This document shows, one piece after another, positions 9,282 to 17,665 of a DNA stretch of 64,000 nt. The stretch is from NCBI GenBank assembly GCA_002323325.1, contig DCQA01000026.1, positions 1-64,000 of the forward strand, given 5' to 3'. A model generated the notes under the pieces. It did no database searches, was not told the origin of the DNA, and saw nothing but the letters and a program-made list of their open reading frames with translations. The position numbers were made by a program, and so were the translations under genes. How positions within the stretch are numbered: position 1 is the stretch's first letter; each line of letters begins with the position of its first letter. This DNA comes from Coxiellaceae bacterium UBA1530. GTDB taxonomy: Bacteria; Pseudomonadota; Gammaproteobacteria; Coxiellales; Coxiellaceae.

Positions 9282-9920
9282 GTGAGTGTGAAGTCAATAT
9301 TCCAATCACGAGCAGTAACATTGATGATGAGCTTAATCTTGCATGGATTATTATTGATGTCTTTATGGCTTGGGTGTGATCGCATGATATCGTCCACCAG
9401 TCATGCGCGTAATTCCACGATTAAAACGTATTTGATCGTTGGAAAGTTTCCCGCTGTCACGCCGAGCTTATCTAAACAGCAGCTCTCTGTAGATAAGAGT
9501 ATTTCTACGATACCATCCCGCATGGCTGCTTTGAAATCTGAAAAAAAGCAGCCTTCAACTACGCAGGTTTCTAAGCGTGTTGCTCCCAGTAACCGCACTC
9601 AGATTGCTGCTATAGAAAAACATGGGGTGGCTTCTTCTGAGTTACAGGCATTGTCGATGTATCTTCATCGAAAAATTGCTCGTCATGCTCATTACCCATC
9701 GAACGTATCTTGGCATGGTGCATCACCGCAAGTATTATTGCAGTTTACCGTCTATCCTGATGGGCACATTAGTGATGCACGTATCGCTAGGTCCTCTGGT
9801 AGTGCTTCTATTGATTCAGCTGCATTGATAGCGTTGAATCACTCGCTGCCTTTTAATCAAGCATCGAGGTGGTTGCACCAGCCACAGCCTTGTCAGTTGA
9901 TGATTCATTTTAAGCTGTAG
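9282..9920 (+). CDS. TonB-family energy-transducing protein
   Basis: Inner-membrane-anchored, periplasm-spanning protein that couples the proton motive force to the receptor next to it. Starts with GTG immediately after the receptor stop (no gap), so translation is coupled. Residues of about 12-30 form the N-terminal anchor (MMSLILHGLLLMSLWLG, with the histidine typical of TonB). A Ser/Lys/Gln-rich linker follows; it lacks the long Pro-Glu/Pro-Lys repeat of classical TonB. The C-terminal domain is clear (LLQFTVYPDGHISDARIARS, then SIDSAALIAL). No exbB or exbD gene is adjacent, so it must share a motor complex encoded elsewhere. 212 residues is normal. I leave the symbol empty because several TonB paralogues may exist. 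Confidence 0.88.
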   Translation: MSVKSIFQSRAVTLMMSLILHGLLLMSLWLGCDRMISSTSHARNSTIKTYLIVGKFPAVTPSLSKQQLSVDKSISTIPSRMAALKSEKKQPSTTQVSKRVAPSNRTQIAAIEKHGVASSELQALSMYLHRKIARHAHYPSNVSWHGASPQVLLQFTVYPDGHISDARIARSSGSASIDSAALIALNHSLPFNQASRWLHQPQPCQLMIHFKL

Positions 9921-10086
9921 TTAGCTTATTTAAGGAATTAACAATACCACTCAAGACCATGATAATATGACTAATATTAATCGTTAAAATACCTTATCAG
10001 TTACGCATTGGATTGGTCTATAATACGCATAGACGTGTAATCTTTTAAATAATGTATTCAGGCAGAGTTACCAATGAGCTGAGTTA

Positions 10087-10764
10087 ATGATGGTGAGATC
10101 AATACGATTTTTTTTCCAAGTCTGTGTCATAACGCTGTATCTCAGTGGCAGTTGTTTGACATACACGGTGCTGGCTGAAGAAAGTAAGACAAATGATAGT
10201 GTAGGTTCTTTAGCGAATGAGGTGGATCAATCACCAGATTCTCTAATCACTGGTCATGTGACAAAAGTTGAGTCGGTTAATAGCGAGGATGATAGCGGAG
10301 AAGACCTAGAAATAATTGAGGACATTGATGCTATTGATTCTGGTTCAGAGGATTTCGACGGTGATGTTTTGTCTGACCAAAGTGATGAAGGCACTGAATC
10401 TAGCGATGATTCTTTGGCCATCACTTCACCGCCACGTATTTTATCCTTAGTTCCCTGCCTACCTAGACGTGGTCAATGTGTTGAAGATGCAGAGTATCAC
10501 TTAGGTAGCGTGTTACTAGGGCCTCTGAATCGAACTCAGGGTCGACAGCTTATTGCAGAGGTGAGAGCAACACGCCGGCCAGCGTGCTATAACTCGAAGG
10601 TATTTGATTTTATGAGGCAGCAAAGAGCCTCTAATCGGTCCATATTGACGTGTTGTCATGCTCAGCATTGTGACAATGATCGTCATTGCCATGTTCTAGC
10701 ATCTCCTATCTCGCTCAGAGAGGGTGAGGTGGTCGGTATCTGTGTTCCAGGTGACTTAGAGTAA
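10087..10764 (+). CDS. hypothetical acidic, cysteine-rich secreted protein (225 aa)
   Basis: Begins with a signal peptide (hydrophobic run around FFFQVCVITLYLSG, likely cleaved near VLAEE). Residues of about 35-115 are extremely acidic and Ser/Asp/Glu-rich, with little predicted structure. The last 100 residues are compact and rich in cysteine and histidine (LTCCHAQHCDNDRHCHVL) and could form disulfides or bind metal. The start could be either of two adjacent ATGs (10087 or 10090). It stands alone between the tonB gene and the next orphan. No family recognised. An acidic linker plus a Cys/His-rich head suggests an exported binding protein, but this is inference. Confidence 0.68.
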   Translation: MMVRSIRFFFQVCVITLYLSGSCLTYTVLAEESKTNDSVGSLANEVDQSPDSLITGHVTKVESVNSEDDSGEDLEIIEDIDAIDSGSEDFDGDVLSDQSDEGTESSDDSLAITSPPRILSLVPCLPRRGQCVEDAEYHLGSVLLGPLNRTQGRQLIAEVRATRRPACYNSKVFDFMRQQRASNRSILTCCHAQHCDNDRHCHVLASPISLREGEVVGICVPGDLE

Positions 10765-10956
10765 TAAGTCGTTTGTGATAGGGACGTATTGCTCACATAA
10801 TTGTTTTCTCATTCTATTTTAATGTTTATTTAAGATTGCGATTTTTACTGGCGATCACTTACATTCTATCGGTTTTTATAGTCTTTTTTTCTGCTTTTAA
10901 GTTGACATCTCTGCTGTTTTTTTATCAAATCACTGTGTGAAATAGTGGTAATTAAC

Positions 10957-10972
10957 TATCATAATAATGATA
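10957..10972. promoter_or_regulatory. AT-rich 16-base palindrome upstream of the 11006 gene
   Basis: TATCAT-AATA-ATGATA is a perfect inverted repeat that partly resembles a Fur-type operator. It covers the alternative start ATG at 10967, which is one reason to prefer the start at 11006. The identity of any binding regulator is unknown. Confidence 0.35.
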
Positions 10973-11005
10973 AATAATTTACTTTGGTCGTGCGGAAGCT
11001 GCTTT

Positions 11006-11854
11006 ATGAATACGAAAGATATATGCCATGCAATCTTGCTGGAGATCAATTTTTCTAACCCAGGTGGTGATGCACTTCCTGCGGATCATGCACTGTGGAC
11101 AGTTCTCTGTTCAATGAGAGTACTATCAAACTCCTTGTATTGTGTACTCATCGGTGAAACGGATATGTCACACCCTTCTCGTGTAAAAAATTATCACGCA
11201 TTCCTAAAAAAAATTTCCTCAGAATTTCCAGATGCTGTTATTGCCTATTTCGGTAAGCAGAAAAATCATCTTTCCCTGGCTGAGGCATCAGTAATAGGAT
11301 GTAACCCGGTTTATCAGTGGCAAAATCGACCAGGTGTTGATGCTGATACAGTTAATTACAGTCATAAACTTATTGTTTGGCATTGTTTCAGTCATCGCTG
11401 TGTGGAATCGGAGATTGTTAAGAAAATAGTTTGCAAAAACGTACTAAATTCTTCAACCCTTGTAACGTGGTATGCACCAGATACGGTCATCAAAATATCT
11501 AAAGCAATTACCCAAAATAAAGCCGCACAAATGATTCAATCTACCTGGAGATCTCACAAAGACAGTGTTTCGACAGCAATATATGCTTTATATTCAATAG
11601 CGCTTATGGATGAAGTAATTGCTTCAGGTTTGGGAAGGTTGTTATCGAAGAATGATTTTGAATCAACTGCTACTACTCCTCATTCACCCACACAGGAAAA
11701 GCCATCGTCTCTTAGTCCAAGATCGACCACGCATAAGATTTTTAGCGCTCGTAATCGTTTCACGGTTGGGAAGAGTCATCTGGCGGAACAACAAAAAAGT
11801 CTTGAGGAGAATCCTTGTCAGCGATTTTCTAATCCAATTACTTGTCAGGCCTAA
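11006..11854 (+). CDS. hypothetical protein with IQ-like motif (282 aa)
   Basis: No family recognised. An alternative start exists 39 bases upstream (10967), but it has no ribosome site and lies in a palindrome; the ATG at 11006 has GGAAG seven bases upstream. The protein is soluble and contains several cysteines. Residues of about 171-186 read NKAAQMIQSTWRSHKD, which fits the core of a calmodulin-binding IQ motif (IQ, three residues, R, then basic residues). A hydrophobic helix follows (AIYALYSIALM), and the C-terminal 60 residues are Ser/Thr/Pro-rich and probably disordered. An IQ-like motif in a bacterial orphan hints at a host-directed protein, but single short motifs occur by chance. It is monocistronic. 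Confidence 0.65.
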   Translation: MNTKDICHAILLEINFSNPGGDALPADHALWTVLCSMRVLSNSLYCVLIGETDMSHPSRVKNYHAFLKKISSEFPDAVIAYFGKQKNHLSLAEASVIGCNPVYQWQNRPGVDADTVNYSHKLIVWHCFSHRCVESEIVKKIVCKNVLNSSTLVTWYAPDTVIKISKAITQNKAAQMIQSTWRSHKDSVSTAIYALYSIALMDEVIASGLGRLLSKNDFESTATTPHSPTQEKPSSLSPRSTTHKIFSARNRFTVGKSHLAEQQKSLEENPCQRFSNPITCQA

Positions 11855-12026
11855 CTATCGTAAAGAGCGTGGCTGCTAACATTATCTTATGTTGTTTTTG
11901 CAGTCACAACTTCTTTTATTCTTAGTTGATCAGTTACAAACTTAGATTGAATATTAAAAAAATGCTTCGAATGAATGGTGTTTTAGTCAGAGGTTGATCA
12001 TCGGAGGCTCTGAGTATGATGCGCTA

Positions 12027-12056
12027 ATTACTATCATCGAATTCGATGATAGTAAT
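12027..12056. repeat. perfect 30-base palindrome near the end of the HIT gene
   Basis: The half-site ATTACTATCATCGAA is followed directly by its reverse complement, giving a GAATTC centre. As RNA it would be a 13-pair stem with a four-base loop, but no T-run follows on either strand, so it is not a standard terminator. It lies 20 bases downstream of the HIT-family stop and 170 bases after the 11006 gene. It may be a transcript-end hairpin or a protein-binding site. Confidence 0.7.
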
Positions 12057-12076
12057 GCGGTCGTTTTGAATTTTGG

Positions 12077-12481
12077 CTATGCAAGTTTGTCATCTAATGT
12101 TCGTTGAACTTCGCTGCAAAAGAAATCGACATTGTCAAAGTGAATGGTTGATTCACGTTGTTTGATGCCCCACATGGGTTGAGGAAAAAAACCATCATCG
12201 TGAAATCTTGCCATAATGTGGTAGTGAACTTGTGGCAAAATATTTCCAAACGAAGCGATGTTAATTTTATCTGGTTTATAGTGCTGTAGCATCGCTTTTT
12301 CAATAATATCCAGTGCACAAAAGAGCATGTTTTTTTCTTCGTCAGTGCATTGGCTGACCTCTTTTACTGAGCGTTGAATATAAATTATCAACCACGGTAT
12401 CTCGCTAGGTTCTAAGGTAACTCTTATGAGTGAGTTATGATAAATCACGAGATTTTGTTCATGTGATTGGTTTTTGTTCAT
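12077..12481 (-). CDS. HIT-family nucleotide hydrolase/transferase
   Basis: A 134-residue HIT protein, a family that hydrolyses dinucleoside polyphosphates or nucleoside phosphoramidates through a covalent histidine intermediate. The key segment is NILPQVHYHIMARF, followed by a PQPMWG-like end typical of the small bacterial subgroup (PQLHVHHIARF...GPVWG). Two histidines of the triad are plain (VHYH); the third position is isoleucine here, where subgroup members often have histidine. An N-terminal beta-strand region (LIRVTLEPSEIPWLIIYI) matches the family. No operon partner; the pyrophosphatase gene is divergent. The exact substrate is unknown. Confidence 0.85.
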   Translation of the reverse strand: MNKNQSHEQNLVIYHNSLIRVTLEPSEIPWLIIYIQRSVKEVSQCTDEEKNMLFCALDIIEKAMLQHYKPDKINIASFGNILPQVHYHIMARFHDDGFFPQPMWGIKQRESTIHFDNVDFFCSEVQRTLDDKLA

Positions 12482-12684
12482 GCTCTGTCCGAATAATTAT
12501 TAAGTGAAATATGCTTGATGCTATTTACTCTAGGGTTCAAGTCACATCGCGTGTGTGTTTTCTAGTGATCCGTTTTCGCATGTGCGAGTTTAACATGTAG
12601 CTAGCGTTTCACAATTGGTACTAGTTAATTATCAGTATACTAGCTATAATTGCTCTGATTTTTCAAACGATAAAGAGGCAGTCA

Positions 12685-13215
12685 ATGAGTCAACTTTCTA
12701 CACTTTCACCAGGTGACCACATCCCTGAATCATTTAATGTGATCATTGAAATTCCAGCTGATGGTAAAGCCATAAAATATGAGGTTGATAAAGACTCAGG
12801 CTTAGTCATGGTCGATCGGTTTATGCCCGTTGCGATGCATTATCCAGCTGACTATGGCTATGTTCCGAGTACATTAGCAGGCGATGGTGATCCTGTTGAT
12901 GTGATGGTGTTAACACCACAGCCAGTTCAGGCAGGTTGTTTAATTCAGTGTCGCGCAATTGGTATGTTAACGATGACCGATGAGGCTGGTGAGGATAATA
13001 AAGTCTTAGCGCTTCCAGTTGCAAAAGTCTGTAAAGAGTTTGAGCATATTAAATGCTTAGATGACGTATCACCGACTATGCTCGATAAAATTGTTCACTT
13101 TTTTACTTACTATAAAGCTCTGGAGCCCAACAAGTGGGTAAAGGTTGAGGGTTGGAAAGATCAAGCCGCAGCGCATGAGGAAATTACTCAGGGAGTTGCA
13201 AACTGTTCTAAGTGA
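12685..13215 (+). CDS. ppa: inorganic pyrophosphatase (family I)
   Basis: Cytoplasmic enzyme that hydrolyses pyrophosphate from biosynthetic reactions to phosphate, with Mg2+. 176 residues, the normal length of the bacterial hexameric family I enzyme. Visible are the N-terminal substrate-binding part (VIIEIPADGKAIKYEVDKD), the HYPADYGYVPST segment and the signature DGDPVDVMVL with its metal-binding aspartates, then the C-terminal FFTYYKALEPNKWVKVEGW element. The start ATG has an AGAGGCAG ribosome site. The gene ends in TGA, which shows that TGA is an ordinary stop in this genome. It lies 31 bases before putA and may be partly co-transcribed with it. Confidence 0.97.
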   Translation: MSQLSTLSPGDHIPESFNVIIEIPADGKAIKYEVDKDSGLVMVDRFMPVAMHYPADYGYVPSTLAGDGDPVDVMVLTPQPVQAGCLIQCRAIGMLTMTDEAGEDNKVLALPVAKVCKEFEHIKCLDDVSPTMLDKIVHFFTYYKALEPNKWVKVEGWKDQAAAHEEITQGVANCSK

Positions 13216-13246
13216 GTATTTTTGATAACAACAAGGGGTAATAGGG

Positions 13247-16200
13247 ATGTTATTACAACAGCAACTGCCAGAGCAGGATGCTTTACAACGTGCAATTACT
13301 GATGCGTATCTAGAGCCTGAAGTTTTAGCTATTGAGCACATGTTGTCACGGTATCCCTGCACGCAGAGCGAGCAAGATGCCATTCAATCCATGGCACGAG
13401 AGCTCGTGCTTCATGTTCAGGAACAGGAATCGAATACCGGAGGCATGGAAGCCTTTATGCGTCATTATGATCTTTCTTCTGACGAAGGTGTGATGATGAT
13501 GTGCCTAGCAGAAGCTTTGCTACGGATTCCAGATAAGGATACTGAAGACCTTTTAATCCGCGACAAGCTGACTAGTGCAAATTGGCAGAGGCATATCGGT
13601 CTCAGTCACTCTTCCTTTGTTAATATGACCACATGGGGTTTGGCGCTCACAGGCAAAGTGTTGGATACCTCAGAAAGTCTTCGCTTTTCAAATCTATGGC
13701 AAAAAATGATTAAGCGCAGTGGTGAGCCCGTGATTAGATCTGCAGTACGGGCAGCCATTCAGCTATTAAGTAAACACTTTGTGCTGGGGCGATCCATTGA
13801 AGAAGCCGTGACTGAATCGAAAAAAATGGCATCTCAAGGTTACAGTTTTTCATACGATATGTTAGGTGAAGCCGCATGTACTCAAGACGATGCACAACAT
13901 TATTTTGAGAAATATCAGCATGCTATTCGTGAGGTTGGTAGGAACGCCAATACTGACATGCCTCTTCAGCAGCGTTCAGGTGTCTCTATCAAGTTGTCAG
14001 CACTGTATCCACGTTATGAGTGGTTGCATCGTACAAAATGTGTTGATGCGCTATCAGGCCAGTTACACCAGTTGGCGCAAGAGGCTAAGAAGGTCGGTAT
14101 TCCGCTGACGATGGATGCGGAAGAAGCTGATCGCTTGGAGATGTCATTAGAAATTTTTGAGAAGGTCTATCTGGATGATTCATTGGATGATTGGGCTGGT
14201 TTGGGTTTAGCTGTTCAGGCATATCAGAAGCGTGCATTTTCTGTAATTGAATGGTTAGCTGAGCTCGCAAAGCGTGGCCGTAAAACTATCGCTGTGAGGT
14301 TAGTTAAAGGCGCTTATTGGGACACAGAAATAAAACAAGCACAAATGAAAGGTTTGCCAGAATATCCGGTTTTTACACGCAAGCCGTCAACAGATTTAAA
14401 TTATATTGTCTGCGCACATCGCCTTTTATCATCAACGCCCTATTTATACCCGCAGTTTGCAACTCACAATGCTTATACTGCAGCTTCAATTTTAGTAATT
14501 TCACAAACACTGGCTGCTCATGATTTTGAGTTTCAGGCTTTACAAGGAATGGGGCAAAGTTTGCATAACTATATCCTTGCCGACACTCACGCTGGCGTTT
14601 CTTGTCGTATCTATGCACCTGTTGGTGTTCACGAGGATTTATTGCCGTATCTAGTGAGACGTTTGTTAGAAAATGGTGCGAACAGTTCCTTTGTTAATCA
14701 GCTAGCACGCAGTGATGGAGATATCGATTCAATGATTGTATCGGTATTTTCTCAGGTTGAAGGTTATCAGAGTCACCCGCGAAATCCACATCTACCACTG
14801 CCAAGAGATATCTTTCCGTCAGGTCGCCTGAATGCTCCTGGGATAGAGTGGAGTGATCAACATACATTGGCCACAATATGCGAGTTCATATCTCCATACG
14901 GTAATTATCAATGGCACGATGAAAAAACTCAATCCTCCTCACCAGTCATGGTTACTAATCCTGCAAACCCGGATGACATTGTGGGTTCTATCTCTTACGC
15001 ATCTCAACAGGACGTTGAGCATGCCGTTGCACAAGCAAGAAAGGCTTTTTTATCATGGAGTAATCGAGCCGTTGATGAGCGCGCGGATATTCTTGAGGCT
15101 ATGGCTGACATCCTGGTAGAGCATCAAGTTGAGTTATTAGCTTTACTTATTCGAGAAGCGGGTAAGACTGCTCCCGATGCCTTGACAGAATGGCGTGAAG
15201 CTATCGATTTTTGTCGATATTATGCTGAGCAAGCACGAAGCTTAATGTCTGTGCAAGTACTGCATGGCTATACTGGCGAAACTAATACGTTACGTCTGTG
15301 TGGTCGTGGTGCCATGGTATGCATCAGCCCTTGGAACTTCCCTCTAGCAATTTTTGTAGGACAGGTAGTGGCAGCATTGGTGACAGGAAATACGGTGTTA
15401 GCTAAACCCGCTGAGCAGGCCTCATTGGTCGCTCGAAGAGTTGTTGATTTACTTTATCAGGCCGGTATCCCCAAAGATGTTCTGCATTGTTTGCCTGGTA
15501 CTGGTGAAGCGGTCGGTGTGGCGTTAACACAAGATCCATGTATTGCAGGTGTGTTATTTACGGGGTCCAATGATGCAGCTAAGCATATTCAGCGGACATT
15601 AGCTCAACATGACGGTCCAATCTTGCCGTTGATTGCCGAAACGGGCGGGTTGAATGCGATGTTGGTTGACTCTTCCGCATTACCTGAGCAAACCATACGT
15701 GACGTTATTGATTCAGCTTTTGGCAGTGCCGGACAACGTTGTTCAGCATGTCGCATTTTGTTACTGCAAGAGGATATTGCTGATGCTTTCATTGCCATGC
15801 TAAAGGGTGCCATGGCAGAATTAGTTGTGGGCGATCCTCGTTGGTTGAATACGGACATTGGACCCGTTATTGACGCAGAAGCAAAGGCTGGTTTAAGTGA
15901 TCATCAGCGTTATCTCGATCAGCACGGACAGCTTATTTTCCGAGTTGAAAAAATCCCTAATCGTGGCACTTTTGTTGCACCACAGGTATATGAAATTAAT
16001 GATTTGAGTATGCTTCAGCAAGAAGCCTTTGGTCCGATATTGCACGTAGTTCGTTATCAGCGTGATACGATGTTTGAAATGATTAAGCATCTCAATGCAT
16101 TAGGATATGGATTGACCTTTGGTGTCCAGAGTCGTATCGAAGATACAGTGGCTCAAGTTATTTCGCGTGTTCATGCTGGCAATATCTACGTCAATCGCAA

Positions 16201-16372
16201 TACGGTCGGTGCCATTGTTGGATTACAGCCATTTGGTGGGATGGGCTTATCAGGCACTGGACCAAAGGCAGGTGGGCCGTACTATCTACAGCGCTTGTGT
16301 CATGAGGTGACCGTATCGACAGATACAACTGCCGCAGGCGGTAATGCGAGCTTGATGGCTATGGAAGAGTAA
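13247..16372 (+). CDS. putA: bifunctional proline dehydrogenase / L-glutamate-gamma-semialdehyde dehydrogenase
   Basis: Oxidises proline to glutamate in two linked steps: FAD-dependent proline dehydrogenase (electrons to quinone) and NAD-dependent semialdehyde dehydrogenase. 1041 residues. The first catalytic domain shows SIKLSALYPRYE, DAEEADRLEMS, RLVKGAYWDTEI and RRLLENGANSSFVN. The second shows ISPWNFPLAIFVGQV, the NAD-binding GNTVLAKPAEQ, the general-base region IAETGGLNAM, and the catalytic cysteine in GQRCSACR (Cys832). The ribbon-helix-helix DNA-binding domain present at the N-terminus of long PutA proteins (about 1320 residues) is absent, so this form cannot repress its own gene. No proline permease gene is adjacent. 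Membrane-peripheral; delivers electrons upstream of the cyo oxidase encoded next. Confidence 0.96.
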   Translation: MLLQQQLPEQDALQRAITDAYLEPEVLAIEHMLSRYPCTQSEQDAIQSMARELVLHVQEQESNTGGMEAFMRHYDLSSDEGVMMMCLAEALLRIPDKDTEDLLIRDKLTSANWQRHIGLSHSSFVNMTTWGLALTGKVLDTSESLRFSNLWQKMIKRSGEPVIRSAVRAAIQLLSKHFVLGRSIEEAVTESKKMASQGYSFSYDMLGEAACTQDDAQHYFEKYQHAIREVGRNANTDMPLQQRSGVSIKLSALYPRYEWLHRTKCVDALSGQLHQLAQEAKKVGIPLTMDAEEADRLEMSLEIFEKVYLDDSLDDWAGLGLAVQAYQKRAFSVIEWLAELAKRGRKTIAVRLVKGAYWDTEIKQAQMKGLPEYPVFTRKPSTDLNYIVCAHRLLSSTPYLYPQFATHNAYTAASILVISQTLAAHDFEFQALQGMGQSLHNYILADTHAGVSCRIYAPVGVHEDLLPYLVRRLLENGANSSFVNQLARSDGDIDSMIVSVFSQVEGYQSHPRNPHLPLPRDIFPSGRLNAPGIEWSDQHTLATICEFISPYGNYQWHDEKTQSSSPVMVTNPANPDDIVGSISYASQQDVEHAVAQARKAFLSWSNRAVDERADILEAMADILVEHQVELLALLIREAGKTAPDALTEWREAIDFCRYYAEQARSLMSVQVLHGYTGETNTLRLCGRGAMVCISPWNFPLAIFVGQVVAALVTGNTVLAKPAEQASLVARRVVDLLYQAGIPKDVLHCLPGTGEAVGVALTQDPCIAGVLFTGSNDAAKHIQRTLAQHDGPILPLIAETGGLNAMLVDSSALPEQTIRDVIDSAFGSAGQRCSACRILLLQEDIADAFIAMLKGAMAELVVGDPRWLNTDIGPVIDAEAKAGLSDHQRYLDQHGQLIFRVEKIPNRGTFVAPQVYEINDLSMLQQEAFGPILHVVRYQRDTMFEMIKHLNALGYGLTFGVQSRIEDTVAQVISRVHAGNIYVNRNTVGAIVGLQPFGGMGLSGTGPKAGGPYYLQRLCHEVTVSTDTTAAGGNASLMAMEE

Positions 16373-16394
16373 TGGTTTCTTAAAAGGATTGTTT

Positions 16395-16592
16395 ATGTGG
16401 TTATCGTGTCGATGGTTGGTTGTTGTTTTCGTGATGTTGATCACAGGGTGTTCTGATTTCTCTTCTAAAGAGCAGCATCAAGTTATCGATGCTGGAGAAA
16501 CATCAGGCGCCAACTATTACCAACAACAAGGTGAAGATTTTGCAACAACATTGAGCCGGGATTTAGGTTCAGCTTTTGGTAACGTTAGGTAA
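16395..16592 (+). CDS. small lipoprotein (65 aa), unknown function
   Basis: Starts at the ATG at 16395, preceded by AAAAGGA; a TTG six bases upstream is less likely. Residues 1-18 form a lipoprotein signal peptide ending in the lipobox LITGC, so the mature protein begins with the lipidated cysteine and has only about 47 residues, hydrophilic and rich in Gln, Ser and Asp. It begins 22 bases after putA and may be expressed with it. No family recognised. Confidence 0.7.
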   Translation: MWLSCRWLVVVFVMLITGCSDFSSKEQHQVIDAGETSGANYYQQQGEDFATTLSRDLGSAFGNVR

Positions 16593-16737
16593 GTGTATGT
16601 TGTTGGGTTTCTTGTTATTTTTTAACGTTGTAAGTACTAAAAAACTTGCTCATTTTACGTAAATGGTATATACCGTGTTTAGGATTTGCGATTCTAGTTT
16701 TCCGGGTCGTTTTCCGATGAGCTCATTCAAATGTTTA

Positions 16738-16752
16738 ACAGAATTTTTCTGT
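16738..16752 (+). promoter_or_regulatory. short inverted repeat in the cyoA leader
   Basis: ACAGAA-TTT-TTCTGT is a perfect six-base inverted repeat just before the GGGGT ribosome site of cyoA. It is too small and AT-rich to act as a terminator; it could be an operator or modulate translation start. Weak evidence. Confidence 0.3.
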
Positions 16753-16766
16753 TTGGGGTTTAAAAA

Positions 16767-17654
16767 ATGTTCAAGAAAAAGTTATCTCAAATCCTGTTGT
16801 TATGTTTGTGCCTTTCTTTAGCCTCAGTGTCCTTTGCTCACGGTATCGGATTTCTTGATCCTAAAGGTTGGGTTGCTGAGCAAGAACGTCAACTGATGTT
16901 CGATACAGTTGCCCTGATGTTGATTGTGGTTCTGCCGGTCATCATCATGAGCTTTGCCTTCGCGTATCGTTATCGTGCTGTTAAACGACGCGGCCAGTAC
17001 CATCCTAACTGGTCACACAGTGTTTTGCTCGAGCTCTTCTGGTGGGGGATACCAACTGTGATCATTGTCATTTTAGGTATTTTTGTCTGGCACAAGTCTC
17101 ACCAACTGGATCCCTACCGTAAGCTCGATTTTCCAGGTGAGGTTGAACAAATTGAGGTGGTTTCACTGCAGTGGAAGTGGTTGTTTATTTATCCTGAAGA
17201 ACACATTGCTACCATCAATGACCTCTACTTACCTGTCAATAAGCAGGTTGAATTTCTTATTACCGCTGATTCTCCAATGAGCTCCTTCGGAATACCTCAA
17301 TTAGTGGGGCAGATCTATGCGATGGCTGGAATGCGCACGCGTTTACACCTGTACTCGTCTCACGAGGGTGTCTATGACGGCCTGAACACTCATCTCAACG
17401 GCGATGGGTTTTCATACATGCATTTTCCTGCTCATGTCGCCTCAAAAGACGATTTTGATCACTGGGTTAGCATGGTTAGATCAAAAGGCAGCCCTTTGAC
17501 TTTTGAAAGCTATGCTCCTTTGTATAAGCCAACCATGAATGCTCCGCCACAGTATTTTTCATCCGTAGAAGATGGTCTTTTCAAAGCCATTATGATGCAG
17601 TACATGGAAAATACACACTGGCTTCATTCATTACCCACAGATAAAACAGCATAA
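16767..17654 (+). CDS. cyoA: cytochrome bo3 ubiquinol oxidase subunit II
   Basis: Subunit II of the quinol oxidase that reduces oxygen to water and pumps protons. 295 residues: a signal peptide (ILLLCLCLSLASVSFAHG), two membrane helices (LMLIVVLPVIIMSFAFAYRY and the WWGIPTVIIVILGIFVW region), then a cupredoxin-like periplasmic domain (VVSLQWKWLFIYPEEHIATI, FGIPQLVGQIYAMAGM). As expected for a quinol rather than cytochrome c oxidase, the CuA-binding cysteines are absent. The Escherichia coli homologue is a lipoprotein with Cys at the processing site just before LDPKG; here that cysteine is replaced (SFAHGIGFLDPKG), so the protein is probably not lipidated. First gene of cyoABCD, with 8 bases to the next reading frame. 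Confidence 0.96.
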   Translation: MFKKKLSQILLLCLCLSLASVSFAHGIGFLDPKGWVAEQERQLMFDTVALMLIVVLPVIIMSFAFAYRYRAVKRRGQYHPNWSHSVLLELFWWGIPTVIIVILGIFVWHKSHQLDPYRKLDFPGEVEQIEVVSLQWKWLFIYPEEHIATINDLYLPVNKQVEFLITADSPMSSFGIPQLVGQIYAMAGMRTRLHLYSSHEGVYDGLNTHLNGDGFSYMHFPAHVASKDDFDHWVSMVRSKGSPLTFESYAPLYKPTMNAPPQYFSSVEDGLFKAIMMQYMENTHWLHSLPTDKTA

Positions 17655-17665
17655 GGTAGATCGTG

